Assembly: GCA_021158725.1 (NCBI GenBank)
Contig: JAGGUB010000044.1
Location: 77,239-141,238 of the forward strand
Direction: 5' to 3'
DNA length: 64,000 bases
From: Caldifarciminota bacterium
GTDB lineage: Bacteria; Hydrothermota; UBA3073; NMUJ01
Shown piece by piece: positions 9,835-18,805 of the stretch; the first letter of the stretch is position 1, and each line of letters begins with the position of its first letter. Below the pieces are notes generated by a model that saw nothing but the letters and a program-made list of their open reading frames with translations, did not search any database and was not told the origin of the DNA. Both the position numbers and the translations under genes were made by a program.

Positions 9835-10827
9835 TCACGTGACGATATCCCTCAATAGACTTGCTGCTTCTTCTGGTGGTATCGGATTTATGTATATACC
9901 GGAACCGAGTTCAAACCCAGCCGGGCCAGCTGTACGTACAAGTATTTCAATATACCAGTGGAGATGTTCAACGTTCTCCTGACCTACGGGTGCGGTTTTG
10001 ATTATCAAATTATAGGATGGTTGATGCATAAGCTTATGTAACTTACGGAATGTTGTGGATATAGCGGTAGCAAGTGCGGGTAGCTCATCATCACGCAAAT
10101 CGAACCCTGCATGATGACGTAGCGGTACTATCCATGTCTCAAATGGCATACGTGCAGCAAATGGTTCTAACACAACGAAATGTTCGTTACACAAGATTAT
10201 GCGGGTGCCAAGGTCGAGCTCGTGTTTGATATAATCACACACTACGCAGGTGCCAAATGCATCACAGTAGCGACGCGCTTCGTAGAAGCTGTTTCTCAAT
10301 CCAGCAGGTACGATTGGTGTTGCTATTATCTGTGAATGTGGATGCAATAACGATGTACCTGCTAACGGGCCATAGTTACGAAATATTGTGACAAGGTCGA
10401 TCTTTGGGTGTAATTTGGTCAACTCCCGATATCGTACAAGATATGCAGTTAATATGTTCTCTATCTCATGTAACGAATAGGTTGCCAGTGTCTTGTTATG
10501 CTTGCGTGATTCGATTACCACTTCAGCGATACCATAACCTGATATTGAGACAAAATTACCGTCTATCCGTCGGTGAGGTGTACCAGCTTCGCTGCATGGT
10601 GCGTATTTATTGGGTACCACACGTAGGACCCACTTACCAGCTTCTTTTAGCTCATAAATTGTGTGCTCATGTTCGCTTACACCACCAGGACAGAACGGGC
10701 AGTTTGGATCGTATTCTTTTAACTCAGGCAACGTGAAGGTGAGACTAACCTCATGTGGTCTACCCCTGCGTTCAGGTGCGATAATCACCCACTCACGTGT
10801 GACTACATTTTGACGATATTCTGACAT
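9835..10827 (-). CDS. galT: Galactose-1-phosphate uridylyltransferase
   Basis: 330 residues of the HIT-superfamily GalT type. Two CxxC zinc-type motifs are seen (CPFC near residue 45; CVVC near 195), and the active-site histidine triad LHPHSQII lies near residue 165. It swaps UMP between UDP-glucose and galactose-1-phosphate in the Leloir pathway. Its partner galactokinase is about 53 kb away at the right edge, and no galE is seen. It is the last gene of the lepB operon and starts within the stop codon of the preceding gene. Some bacterial homologues also accept other hexose-1-phosphates, so the exact substrate is not certain. Confidence 0.93.
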   Translation of the reverse strand: MSEYRQNVVTREWVIIAPERRGRPHEVSLTFTLPELKEYDPNCPFCPGGVSEHEHTIYELKEAGKWVLRVVPNKYAPCSEAGTPHRRIDGNFVSISGYGIAEVVIESRKHNKTLATYSLHEIENILTAYLVRYRELTKLHPKIDLVTIFRNYGPLAGTSLLHPHSQIIATPIVPAGLRNSFYEARRYCDAFGTCVVCDYIKHELDLGTRIILCNEHFVVLEPFAARMPFETWIVPLRHHAGFDLRDDELPALATAISTTFRKLHKLMHQPSYNLIIKTAPVGQENVEHLHWYIEILVRTAGPAGFELGSGIYINPIPPEEAASLLRDIVT

Positions 10828-11498
10828 TATTCAAGCTTACCGTCACATACCTTGATACATACCCCACAGATGTATTGCCCGATACCTCGTATACCGGCAA
10901 ACTTTTTAAGCTGTGCTAAACATCTATCTTTGTCCCAACCTTTCTCACTCAGTGCACCTGCTGGACACGCATCTATACATTTACGGCAGGTGCCACAACT
11001 GCCATCAACCGGTATGTCGGTTTTGAGAGGTAGGTTAGTCAATATCGTTGCATAGCGTACCTGTGCACCAAACTTGGGGTTAACTAACAGGCCTGACTTA
11101 CCTATCCAACCATGGCCTGCAAGGTATGCAACCTGTTTATGTGATATGTGGCCAACTTGTGCTTCCCAGTCCACGGTTTGGCTTGCTGGAATGGCAAGTG
11201 CGTCACCTCCCAGCTGCTGTATCAATGTGACTAACCGCTCTGCAGTTTGGTCGAGTATCCAGTTGACAGTTTTGTAATGATGTTTGTAGATTAGTGTAGG
11301 CTTATCTTTTATTGTCGCCAGCACACGCGGTGATAACCTATATCCGATAGATATACCATATGGTAAATCCCTTATCGCTGTACGTATCTCAGGGTGGGGG
11401 TTAAGTTCTACACCGGTGAGGTTCGCTACACCGAACAAGGTCATACCATGTTTGAGTGCTTCAGCTTTTAGTAACTCGTAATTCTTCTCTTTATCCAT
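10827..11498 (-). CDS. Short QueG-like double [4Fe-4S] protein
   Basis: 223 residues. The core resembles epoxyqueuosine reductase: AGHGWIGKSGLLVNP, then two 4Fe-4S motifs (CGTCRKCIDACP and CGVCIKVC). It is much shorter than true QueG (about 350 residues), with a reduced cobalamin domain and no C-terminal HEAT repeats. It is therefore better called a QueG-like Fe-S protein than assigned to queuosine synthesis. It overlaps dinG by 8 bp upstream and galT downstream. The redox role is clear from the cysteines; the substrate is not. Confidence 0.75.
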   Translation of the reverse strand: MDKEKNYELLKAEALKHGMTLFGVANLTGVELNPHPEIRTAIRDLPYGISIGYRLSPRVLATIKDKPTLIYKHHYKTVNWILDQTAERLVTLIQQLGGDALAIPASQTVDWEAQVGHISHKQVAYLAGHGWIGKSGLLVNPKFGAQVRYATILTNLPLKTDIPVDGSCGTCRKCIDACPAGALSEKGWDKDRCLAQLKKFAGIRGIGQYICGVCIKVCDGKLE

Positions 11499-13461
11499 CA
11501 GCTTGCGGGTTGGTCGATCTTTCCTTACTCTGTAGGAAATAATAGACCTCTTCTATCGAATGTGTGACCTTAACCTTAGGTAGTGAACGCCAAAATTTCT
11601 TACCATACGGGCGTGCCATTATACGGGTATCAAGTATAGCTACCACACCGTAGTCGGATTCACGACGTATGAGACGACCTACCCCTTGACGTAGCTTCAT
11701 TATCGCCTGTGGTAGCTGGTACTTCCAGAACGGGTTATCACCTTGGGATTGGAGCAGCTCAATCTTTGCTTGTACAATGGGTGAATCTGGTACCTTAAAC
11801 GGTAACCGCGTTATGATCAACATAACGAGTGATGGCCCAGGTAGGTCGATACCTTGCCAGTATGTATCAGCACCGAACAACACACCACCAAGCTCTTGCA
11901 TGCTGGTGAGCAACCCGGTACGACTTCTGTCACCCTGTTTCATGAGCGTTTGCTGTAGGGTAGCGGGTAACCTCGATAACGTGAGCGAATAGACCTTATC
12001 CATGGTGTCAAGATTGGTAAATAACACGAGTGCTTTGCCATGTGATAGCTTGATGAGTTTGGTCACCTCATTCGCAACAAATTCCAGATAACCGGGTTGG
12101 TCGGGTTCAACCCCGTATTTTGGTACATATACGAGCATATTGTGGTAGTAATCAAACGGCGATGGTAGGACAAGGTCGACTGTATTGTCAAGCCCTACGG
12201 TGGATTTCCAGTATCCAAGGTTATTGTCGACTGCAAGTGTAGCTGATGTGAATATTATCGGGATATCACGTTGCCACAATGACTCACGTAAGTGCGGTGC
12301 TATATCCAGAGGTGCGGTGTGTAGTTCAACCTTCACACCATCACGTCTCGTCGATGAACGTACCTCAACCCAATACACGGTTGCGGTGAGGGTTTGCTCC
12401 ATGAAGCAAGACAGTTCATAGCGCCAGCTATCGAACCGCATTATATAGCGGGATTTGAGTTCATGCTCCTCAGGGGTGTTGACTTGTAGCTCCTTCAATG
12501 CATTGATGAGCTCATCGAGTGTATCCAACAGCATTGTACCCATTCTAAGTGGTGCTGTCACCCTATGTGTACCGTAGCCAAATGAAGTTGCTATTTCATG
12601 GAATAGCTGTGTGTTGGTGGATTCGACTTTCGTAACTATGGGGACGAGCTCATGATACGGTAGGTCGCGTATCAATAACCTCAAATTATAGGGTAGCTGA
12701 AAATTAGTGAGCCTTATACCGAAGTACTCGACCGCTACAGATTCAAGGTTATGCGCTTCGTCGATCACCAGCACATCGTAATGTGGTAGAAGTGCACCCC
12801 CTATTTTTAGGTCAGCAAACAGCAAATGATGGTTCAATATAATGAGATTACTCTGACGCCAAACACGTTTGGCACGTTCGTAGTAACACATATCGCGAAA
12901 CTTGCACTTTTTGCCTGCACATAGCTCAGGTATTTTGGCGATCTCGTCAAAATATGTAGCTTCAAGTTTGGTGGCGATAGACTCAAACTCCTCACGTAAT
13001 CCCGTATCTGTGGTGGCTATCCATTTACTGAGCTTTTCATATATTCTCGGTGGTAATTCGCCAGCTGATAGTTTGTTCCAACGTCTTAGACATAGATAGT
13101 TATTAGCACCCACTGCAAGGCTTACTGTGAAGTCACCCAACACACGTTTGACCCAGGGTATATCATGATGTAGTATCTGATGTTGAAGTGTTTTGGTAAA
13201 TGTTGCGATGACACCTACTTTGCCATTATCGAGTACCCAGTTCACAACGGGTAGCAGGTACGCGAACGTCTTACCTATGCCGGTGCCAGCTTCGATGACG
13301 AGTTTGGATGATGTCTCCAAAGCACTCTCTATGTGGTCGGCCAGCTCGAGTTGTCCCATCCGCTCCTTGTAGTTCGGGAATATGTGAGATAGCTTGGCGA
13401 ACAGCTCACGTACGGTGGGTGAGATTAGCGCCACCTCAGTATGCGGCCGATACGATGCCAT
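11491..13461 (-). CDS. DinG/XPD-family ATP-dependent DNA helicase
   Basis: About 656 residues. Visible are Walker A EAGTGIGKT, an Fe-S cluster region with four cysteines (NYLCLRRW, then the ELCAGKKCKFRDMCYY block), the DEAH box VIDEAHNLE, and C-terminal helicase motifs ending in GVGRLIRRESDYGVV. It is a superfamily 2, 5'-3' helicase that probably unwinds D-loops, R-loops or stalled forks. The frame stays open to 13515. ATG 13461 was chosen because it fits the family N-terminus, but it still overlaps the end of lepB by 37 bp. The start is not certain; the family is. Confidence 0.88.
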   Translation of the reverse strand: MASYRPHTEVALISPTVRELFAKLSHIFPNYKERMGQLELADHIESALETSSKLVIEAGTGIGKTFAYLLPVVNWVLDNGKVGVIATFTKTLQHQILHHDIPWVKRVLGDFTVSLAVGANNYLCLRRWNKLSAGELPPRIYEKLSKWIATTDTGLREEFESIATKLEATYFDEIAKIPELCAGKKCKFRDMCYYERAKRVWRQSNLIILNHHLLFADLKIGGALLPHYDVLVIDEAHNLESVAVEYFGIRLTNFQLPYNLRLLIRDLPYHELVPIVTKVESTNTQLFHEIATSFGYGTHRVTAPLRMGTMLLDTLDELINALKELQVNTPEEHELKSRYIMRFDSWRYELSCFMEQTLTATVYWVEVRSSTRRDGVKVELHTAPLDIAPHLRESLWQRDIPIIFTSATLAVDNNLGYWKSTVGLDNTVDLVLPSPFDYYHNMLVYVPKYGVEPDQPGYLEFVANEVTKLIKLSHGKALVLFTNLDTMDKVYSLTLSRLPATLQQTLMKQGDRSRTGLLTSMQELGGVLFGADTYWQGIDLPGPSLVMLIITRLPFKVPDSPIVQAKIELLQSQGDNPFWKYQLPQAIMKLRQGVGRLIRRESDYGVVAILDTRIMARPYGKKFWRSLPKVKVTHSIEEVYYFLQSKERSTNPQADG

Positions 13462-14102
13462 CGTATTTTTTTCCAAAATATGTATGCGGGTAGGTCGGGT
13501 CGCCATGATAGCCAAATGATTAGCGGCCTACCTAAGAGATACCGTACGGGTAATGGGCCCCAAAAGCGTGAATCGTATGAGTTGTCACGGTTATCACCCA
13601 TCACAAATATGCAACCCTTTGGCACAACGACAGGGCCAAAGTTGTCCCTCACCCCTATGTAACGCTTGAAATCACCGTGTTCCCAATGTTCCTGGTAGTT
13701 AGGTATTCTAAATGGTGGGTATACGATGGGATCGTTGAATTTAACATAGGGCTCATCCAGCAGTTTACCGTTTAGGTAGACCTTTTTGTCACGTATCTCG
13801 ATGGTGTCACCCTCTACCGCTATGCAGCGTTTGACTATATTGCGACGCTCAAACGGTGACCTGAATATTACGATTTGGCCACGTTGGGGTTTGGGTTGCC
13901 ACCAAGGTGTTATACAAGTGAGTACAAATGGTAACTTCACTCCATAATCGAACTTAGTGGCAAACAGGAAATCGCCTACAAGTAGGGTGTCCTCCATTGA
14001 CGGCGATGGTATGCGATAAGGTTCGATGATGAAAAACCGTATCACCAACACTATCAAGATGGGTGGACCCCAATCTTTCAGAATTTTCTTGAACCTCTGC
14101 AT
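13425..14102 (-). CDS. lepB: Signal peptidase I
   Basis: 225 residues. An N-terminal transmembrane segment (WGPPILIVLVIRFFII) is followed by the catalytic serine box IPSPSMEDTLL, the catalytic lysine in RRNIVKRCIAVEGD, and the MGDNRDNSYDSR box. It cleaves Sec and Tat signal peptides at the outer face of the inner membrane. First gene of a minus-strand operon (lepB-dinG-queG-like-galT). Its ATG lies 11 nt after a candidate -10 and has no Shine-Dalgarno. Confidence 0.96.
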   Translation of the reverse strand: MQRFKKILKDWGPPILIVLVIRFFIIEPYRIPSPSMEDTLLVGDFLFATKFDYGVKLPFVLTCITPWWQPKPQRGQIVIFRSPFERRNIVKRCIAVEGDTIEIRDKKVYLNGKLLDEPYVKFNDPIVYPPFRIPNYQEHWEHGDFKRYIGVRDNFGPVVVPKGCIFVMGDNRDNSYDSRFWGPLPVRYLLGRPLIIWLSWRPDLPAYIFWKKIRWHRIGRILRWR

Positions 14103-14113
14103 TGATGGAGTTT

Positions 14114-14140
14114 AAAATAATTGAAATATAATGGGGTCAA
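14114..14140 (-). promoter_or_regulatory. lepB promoter, 15-bp spacer type
   Basis: On the minus strand, TTGACC (14135-14140), 15 bp, then TATTTT (14114-14119), and 11 nt to the lepB ATG. It lies between the 5S rRNA gene and lepB and matches the promoter pattern seen elsewhere in the window. Confidence 0.6.
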
Positions 14141-14186
14141 TCACAATTATTCAGAATTAGGACCCAGGATTTAATATTTCCACTGA

Positions 14187-14312
<126 letters not shown>

Positions 14313-14340
14313 ATATAAAGATAATCACTGTCGATAAACG

Positions 14341-15015
14341 TCAACCCATATGTGCAAGCGGTGGATGCAAGTATAGGGGTTCGAGCTTCTTTATATCGTC
14401 GAGCGTACCACGTTCGTATTTTAGCTTACCTAACCATGCGATGGTTGCACCTCTTGGTGCGATAGGGTTGGGTGTTATGAAATGTGCACGGTTGCCCATA
14501 AGGTTTGTAAGCTCCCCCCTATAAATGGTGGCACCATCACCCACGAATATGTACTCACCGGATTTGATACGGTTGAGGAAATCCTTCACCTTATCGACTT
14601 CATACCTTGTAATGCGTTCACCATCCTGGTATATTGCATAGAATACATCGCCACGTTTGCCATCAACTATGGGTACGATGGGGTACTTGGCGAGTTGCAC
14701 CTCCATAGCCAGTCCATCAAGCGACCCTATCCCCACAATTGGTTTATTGAGTGCAAATGCCAATCCTTTAACTGTTGCCACCCCTATACGTAGGCCAGTG
14801 AATGCGCCTGGACCCAATCCCACTGCGAACAGGTCAATTTCCTTTATTTTAACGTCTGCATCCTCCATCAACCTATGTATTGCGATTATTAATTTCTCGG
14901 AATAGAACTGCCCGAAATCCACGTAATGGTCGAACACAACATGATCACCATCTATGAGGCCAACCGATACTTGGGTTGATGATGTATCTACACCGAGCAC
15001 TTTACGGGCTTCCAT
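14341..15015 (-). CDS. tsaB: tRNA threonylcarbamoyladenosine biosynthesis protein TsaB
   Basis: 224 residues of the ASKHA-fold YeaZ/TsaB type. It begins VLGVDTSSTQVSVGLI and has the conserved GPGAFTGLRIGVATVKGLA segment near residue 70. TsaB is the non-catalytic partner of TsaD and TsaE in making the t6A37 modification of ANN-decoding tRNAs. It lies 7 bp after the radical SAM gene in the mazG operon. Length is normal. Neither tsaD nor tsaE is in the window. Confidence 0.93.
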   Translation of the reverse strand: MEARKVLGVDTSSTQVSVGLIDGDHVVFDHYVDFGQFYSEKLIIAIHRLMEDADVKIKEIDLFAVGLGPGAFTGLRIGVATVKGLAFALNKPIVGIGSLDGLAMEVQLAKYPIVPIVDGKRGDVFYAIYQDGERITRYEVDKVKDFLNRIKSGEYIFVGDGATIYRGELTNLMGNRAHFITPNPIAPRGATIAWLGKLKYERGTLDDIKKLEPLYLHPPLAHMG

Positions 15016-15022
15016 TTTGCGT

Positions 15023-15976
15023 CTATATTCGATGTATTAACCGTAGATAGGGTTGGAAATATCCACGAAACCCCAATCTCTTTGCCAGCTCCAACGCCTT
15101 ATCGTACTCCCACGATGTTATGGGACGCGATAGCTCACGATATTCATCTGCCCTGTAGGAGGGATAGTACTGACTCATGAGGCTAAGATATAAATTGGGT
15201 GATAGCTCGTGTAGAAACTTGAGCACCTTTTCAGTGTTACTTATATCGTTGGGTAACACCAGGTGTCGTACCATCAACCCACGTACCGCTATACCGTCTT
15301 TTAAGATGAGGTCACCTACCTGGCGGTGCATCTCACGTAGTGCAGCTTGGTTAACATCCACGTAGTTGGTAACCTTGGAATATTTCAACCCTTTGTCATT
15401 ATCCCCATACTTTGCATCCGGCATGTATATGTCGACGATACCGTCCATAAGCTTGAGTGTTTCAATGCTATCGTATCCGCCTGTGTTATAAACTATCGGT
15501 ATACGTAAGCCACGTTTGACTGCCCTCCACGTAGCTGCTATGATCTGTGGTACAAAATGTGTAGGTGTGACAAGGTTGATATTATGTGCCCCTTTATTCT
15601 GGAGATAGAGGAAGCAGTCTGTTAACCCATCTATTGTAACACTATCTCCCATACCGAGTTGGCTAATCGTATAGTTTTGACAATATTGGCAATGCATACT
15701 GCAGTTTGTAAAAAATACGGTACCCGATCCTTTACGTCCGCTGATGGGTGGTTCCTCACCAAAATGTAGGTGATAACTCGATATCACTACTCGCCAATCG
15801 CTACGACATTCGCCTTTAGCACCTTTGATGCGGTTCACACCACATCTGTGGCCACACAGTATGCACGATTTGAGTATTTCATATCCACTATCAATCTTAT
15901 CGCGCCACTCGCTATCCGTAAGGTTGAGATACACAGGGTATGCTATCCTTTCTCTTCCTCCTTCGCCTTCTCCCAT
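15023..15976 (-). CDS. Radical SAM protein, PflA/AmmeMemoRadiSam-like
   Basis: 317 residues. The radical SAM cluster motif CSMHCQYC (C-x3-C-x2-C) lies near residue 92. An N-terminal cysteine group (CILCGHRCGVNR ... GECRSD) matches the pyruvate-formate-lyase-activase-like proteins often named AmmeMemoRadiSam or YfkA-like. No glycyl-radical enzyme gene is nearby, so the substrate is unknown. It overlaps mazG by 34 bp in another frame. A purine-rich, Shine-Dalgarno-like stretch lies inside the first ten codons, so a later start is possible. Confidence 0.8.
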   Translation of the reverse strand: MGEGEGGRERIAYPVYLNLTDSEWRDKIDSGYEILKSCILCGHRCGVNRIKGAKGECRSDWRVVISSYHLHFGEEPPISGRKGSGTVFFTNCSMHCQYCQNYTISQLGMGDSVTIDGLTDCFLYLQNKGAHNINLVTPTHFVPQIIAATWRAVKRGLRIPIVYNTGGYDSIETLKLMDGIVDIYMPDAKYGDNDKGLKYSKVTNYVDVNQAALREMHRQVGDLILKDGIAVRGLMVRHLVLPNDISNTEKVLKFLHELSPNLYLSLMSQYYPSYRADEYRELSRPITSWEYDKALELAKRLGFRGYFQPYLRLIHRI

Positions 15977-16647
15977 ATAGCCTCCATCTCGTCCAGTGTC
16001 ATGTTGGGATTATCCTTAAGCTTATCGAGCACTTTCTGGAACCTTCTCCTGAACTTGTAGACAGCAGATTTGAGTGTAGTTTCGGGGTCTAACCCAAGGA
16101 AGTTACCAAGATGTGCTACCGCAAATAGTAGGTCACCATACTCCTCGCGTTGCTTATCAGCGCTCGCATGCTGTAACTCTTCTAATTCCTCTTTTATCTT
16201 TTCTATCACACCCTCTATGGTGTGCCAATCGAACCCTTTCTTTGACGCCTTACGTTGTACGAATGCAGCCAACGCTAATGCTGGTAAGTCGGGTAACTCC
16301 TCCAAGAACGGTTTGCCTTTTACACGTTCCCATAGTTTCAACACCTGCTGAGCGGTGGCGGCTTTCTCATCACCAAATATATGTGGATGTCGGTGTATGA
16401 GTTTAGCCTGTAGACGTTTGATGAGCTCCACTATATCTATGTCAGCTGCAAGTGCTGTCATCACCACTAACAATAGTATGTCGCCGAGCTCCTCCTCCAT
16501 TTTGTCCTTATCGCCGAGGCTACCCCAGAGTTCGTAGACTTCTTCAAAGAATAGTGGTGTTAAGGTGGATGGTGTTTGCTTGCTGTCCCATGGACATTCT
16601 CTGCGTAACCGTTTAACGATATCGATAAGCTTGTCGAATTCCTGCAT
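15943..16647 (-). CDS. mazG: Nucleoside triphosphate pyrophosphohydrolase MazG
   Basis: 234 residues with two tandem MazG domains. The first has the metal-binding EEVYELWGSLGDKDKMEEELGDILL pattern (conserved Glu/Asp near residues 35-60), the second EELEELQHA followed by EEYGDLLFA near residues 155-180. It hydrolyses (d)NTPs to NMP and pyrophosphate as house-cleaning. First gene of the mazG-rSAM-tsaB operon. The ATG is 6 nt after a candidate -10 and has no Shine-Dalgarno. Confidence 0.92.
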   Translation of the reverse strand: MQEFDKLIDIVKRLRRECPWDSKQTPSTLTPLFFEEVYELWGSLGDKDKMEEELGDILLLVVMTALAADIDIVELIKRLQAKLIHRHPHIFGDEKAATAQQVLKLWERVKGKPFLEELPDLPALALAAFVQRKASKKGFDWHTIEGVIEKIKEELEELQHASADKQREEYGDLLFAVAHLGNFLGLDPETTLKSAVYKFRRRFQKVLDKLKDNPNMTLDEMEAIWEKAKEEEKG

Positions 16648-16653
16648 GTGTCA

Positions 16654-16680
16654 AAAATATCCAATTTATACTATTGACAA
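16654..16680 (-). promoter_or_regulatory. mazG promoter, overlapping the rpmG -35
   Basis: On the minus strand, TTGTCA (16675-16680), 15 bp, TATTTT (16654-16659), then 6 nt to the mazG ATG. Its -35 shares five bases with the -35 of the divergent rpmG promoter (16674-16679), so one TTGACAA element seems to serve both directions. Confidence 0.6.
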
Positions 16681-16700
16681 GCATCATTATCTCGTATTTT
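16674..16700 (+). promoter_or_regulatory. rpmG-secE-nusG-rplKAJ promoter
   Basis: TTGACA (16674-16679), 15 bp, TATTTT (16695-16700), then 6 nt to the rpmG ATG. No Shine-Dalgarno fits in the gap, so the mRNA probably starts at or near the start codon. Confidence 0.65.
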
Positions 16701-16706
16701 TAAACA

Positions 16707-16856
16707 ATGCGTGTAGTTATAAGGTTGGCGTGCGATGAGTGTGGTAGACGTAATTACACGACAACGAAACGTAAGGATAAGCGTGACAAACTCGTGCTAC
16801 GGAAGTACTGTCCGTTTTGCAGGAAACATACAATACATAAAGAGGTCAAACGATAA
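16707..16856 (+). CDS. rpmG: 50S ribosomal protein L33
   Basis: 49 residues, found by direct translation. It starts [12 protein letters not shown] and has the zinc-ribbon cysteine pairs CDEC (9, 12) and CPFC (35, 38), the C+ form of L33, plus [14 protein letters not shown]. It is a large-subunit protein. The position before tRNA-Trp, secE and nusG is the classic bacterial order. The start has no ribosome-binding site and lies just after a -10-like element. The stop is 2 bp before the tRNA. Confidence 0.95.
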   Translation: MRVVIRLACDECGRRNYTTTKRKDKRDKLVLRKYCPFCRKHTIHKEVKR

Positions 16857-16858
16857 TT

Positions 16859-16931
16859 GGGCCCGTAGCTCAACAGGCAGAGCACCGGACTCCAAATCCG
16901 GGGGCTGGGGGTTCAAGTCCTCCCGGGCCTG
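16859..16931 (+). tRNA. trnW: tRNA-Trp (CCA anticodon)
   Basis: A cloverleaf can be drawn: acceptor GGGCCCG / CGGGCCT, D-arm GCTC...GAGC, anticodon stem CCGGA/TCCGG with loop CTCCAAA (CCA), and T-loop TTCAAGT. The 3' CCA is not encoded. It lies inside the rpmG-secE operon, and secE starts 9 nt after its 3' end. Confidence 0.95.
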
Positions 16932-16940
16932 CTTGTTTTT

Positions 16941-17129
16941 ATGATGTGGCGTAAAGTAAAACAGTTTATACAGGAATCAGCCGAGGAGCTACGTAAAATG
17001 ACATGGTCACCATGGCAGGAGCTATGGGCGACTACTTGGATTGTAATATTTTTTGTCTTAATCGTGGGTATATACCTGGTTTTTGTGGATCGCATCTTCG
17101 CCCTGTTTATTACCCGATTAGTGAGGTAA
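16941..17129 (+). CDS. secE: Preprotein translocase subunit SecE
   Basis: 62 residues (or 61 from the second ATG). An amphipathic N-terminal helix (FIQESAEELRKMTWSPWQEL) is followed by one transmembrane helix (TTWIVIFFVLIVGIYLVFV), the short single-span form of SecE. It clamps SecY in the Sec translocon. It starts 9 nt after tRNA-Trp with only a T-rich gap and no Shine-Dalgarno, so translation may depend on the 5' end made by tRNA processing. nusG follows. Confidence 0.94.
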   Translation: MMWRKVKQFIQESAEELRKMTWSPWQELWATTWIVIFFVLIVGIYLVFVDRIFALFITRLVR

Positions 17130-17130
17130 C

Positions 17131-17655
17131 ATGAAACGCTGGTATCTCGTACGTGTACGTTCGGGTGCCGAAAAACGTATAGCTAAGATTATTCAAGAAG
17201 AGGCTGCAGCACGTAATCTTACGGATAAGATTGAAACTATTTTCATACCACATCGTATTGTAACTGTATTTACTGACAAAGGTAAGAGTCAAACCAGTAA
17301 GAAGCTATTCCCTGGCTATGTAGCCCTGTACATGGAGTTGGACGATAAAGTGCGTGAGATGTTGAACTCAATTCGTGGCATCCTCTATACACCAGGTAGA
17401 GGGCGTGAACCTTATCCATTGAGTGACGAAGAAGCTAAACGGTTGTTGGAATTTAAGAAGGCTGAAGAGGAACGTGTTGTTGAGGTACCATTCCAAAGAG
17501 GTGATACCTTAAGGATTGTAGATGGACCGTTTGTCGATTTCACTGGTGTGGTGGAGGAGGTTTACCCGGAAAAGGGGAGAGTTAAATTACTTGTCACAAT
17601 ACTTGGTAGGCAAACACCGGTGGAGTTGAGCTTCCACCAGGTTGAACCCTTATAA
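17131..17655 (+). CDS. nusG: Transcription termination/antitermination factor NusG
   Basis: 174 residues. The NGN domain begins RWYLVRVRSGAEKRIAKII and contains the FPGYVALYMELDD strip that contacts RNA polymerase. The C-terminal KOW motif reads GDTLRIVDGPFVDFTGVVEEV. It couples transcription with Rho and ribosomes. It starts 1 bp after secE and is followed by rplK after a clear AAGGAGGT site. Length is normal. Confidence 0.96.
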   Translation: MKRWYLVRVRSGAEKRIAKIIQEEAAARNLTDKIETIFIPHRIVTVFTDKGKSQTSKKLFPGYVALYMELDDKVREMLNSIRGILYTPGRGREPYPLSDEEAKRLLEFKKAEEERVVEVPFQRGDTLRIVDGPFVDFTGVVEEVYPEKGRVKLLVTILGRQTPVELSFHQVEPL

Positions 17656-17665
17656 GGAGGTATAG

Positions 17666-18100
17666 ATGGCACGTAGGAAGAAAGTTATCGCTAAAGTTAA
17701 ACTTTACCTGAAAGCGGGTGAAGCTACACCGGGACCACCGGTAGGTACTACGCTTGGTACGTATGGTATAAATCTTGGTAAGTTCGTGCAGGAATACAAT
17801 GCGAAGACAAGGGAGCAGGCAGGTAACATCATCCCTGTAATCGTCACGATATACGAGGATAAAAGCTTTGAACTCGAATTTCGTAAACCACCGACCTCGT
17901 TCCTTTTGAAGAAGGCTGCCAACATTGTCAAAGGGGCGGCTCAACCTGGACGTGAGACGGTGGCCAAAATTCCTTACGAGAAGGTGGTCGAGATTGCCAA
18001 GTATAAGTTGGATGAACTTAACACTGACGACCTTGATAAAGCTGTGAAGATTGTGATAGGTACCGCACGTTCAATGGGTATAGAAGTGGAGGAAAGATGA
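17666..18100 (+). CDS. rplK: 50S ribosomal protein L11, divergent N-terminal loop
   Basis: 144 residues. The C-terminal rRNA-binding domain is typical (RKPPTSFLLKKAA, GTARSMGIEVE). The N-terminal domain is unusual: the almost universal PPVGPALGQ-G-N-I stretch reads PPVGTTLGTYGINL, and the usual FCK that follows is KFVQEYNAKT. This loop contacts the L12 stalk base and elongation factors and contains the second of the two prolines linked to thiostrepton sensitivity, which is Thr here. It overlaps rplA by 4 bp (ATGA). Confidence 0.95.
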   Translation: MARRKKVIAKVKLYLKAGEATPGPPVGTTLGTYGINLGKFVQEYNAKTREQAGNIIPVIVTIYEDKSFELEFRKPPTSFLLKKAANIVKGAAQPGRETVAKIPYEKVVEIAKYKLDELNTDDLDKAVKIVIGTARSMGIEVEER

Positions 18101-18804
18101 AGCGTTCCAAACGTATGCGTGCTATACTGGAGAAGGTTGACACTACGAAAGAGTACTCACTACGTGAGGCGATCAAGATACTGAAAGAAGTGGCATGCGC
18201 CAAGTTTGACGAAACTGTGGAGGTTGCCTTTCATATGGGGGTGGATCCGAGACGTTCTGATCAAATGGTACGCGGTAGTGTGGTACTACCCCATGGTACG
18301 GGTAAGACCAAACGTGTGCTGGTATTGACCAAAAGTGCGGTCGATGAAGCTAAACAAGCAGGTGCTGACTATGTGGGGAGTGATGAATACATCGAGAAGA
18401 TCCAGAAGGGGTGGCTCGAATTCGATGCAGTTGTGGCTACGCCTGAAGTTATGAAAGATGTAGCTAAACTGGGTAGGATACTGGGGCCGAGGGGGTTGAT
18501 GCCAAGCCCTAAAACCGGTACGGTTACCAATCAGCCAGCTGAGGTTATACGGGAGCTCAAAAAGGGGAGGGTAGACTTTAAGCTCAGCCGTACTGGTGAT
18601 ATACATGTACCTGTGGGTAAGATATCCTTCACGGAAGATGCACTTTACGAAAATATTCTCGAATTGGTGCAAGCACTACTTGATGCAAAGCCTGCTGGTG
18701 CGAAAGGGACCTACATACAATCGATGCATATATCGTCGACTATGGGGCCAGGCCTTAAGATCAACCTACGTGAGTTGTTCAACGAACTACAAGCCAGGAG
18801 GTGA
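18097..18804 (+). CDS. rplA: 50S ribosomal protein L1
   Basis: 235 residues with the L1 hallmarks: [20 protein letters not shown], the central [21 protein letters not shown] signature, and the C-terminal [10 protein letters not shown]. It forms the mobile L1 stalk of the large subunit and in many bacteria represses its own operon. It overlaps rplK by 4 bp and is followed by rplJ after GGAGGTGAT. Confidence 0.97.
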   Translation: MKRSKRMRAILEKVDTTKEYSLREAIKILKEVACAKFDETVEVAFHMGVDPRRSDQMVRGSVVLPHGTGKTKRVLVLTKSAVDEAKQAGADYVGSDEYIEKIQKGWLEFDAVVATPEVMKDVAKLGRILGPRGLMPSPKTGTVTNQPAEVIRELKKGRVDFKLSRTGDIHVPVGKISFTEDALYENILELVQALLDAKPAGAKGTYIQSMHISSTMGPGLKINLRELFNELQARR

Positions 18805-18805
18805 T

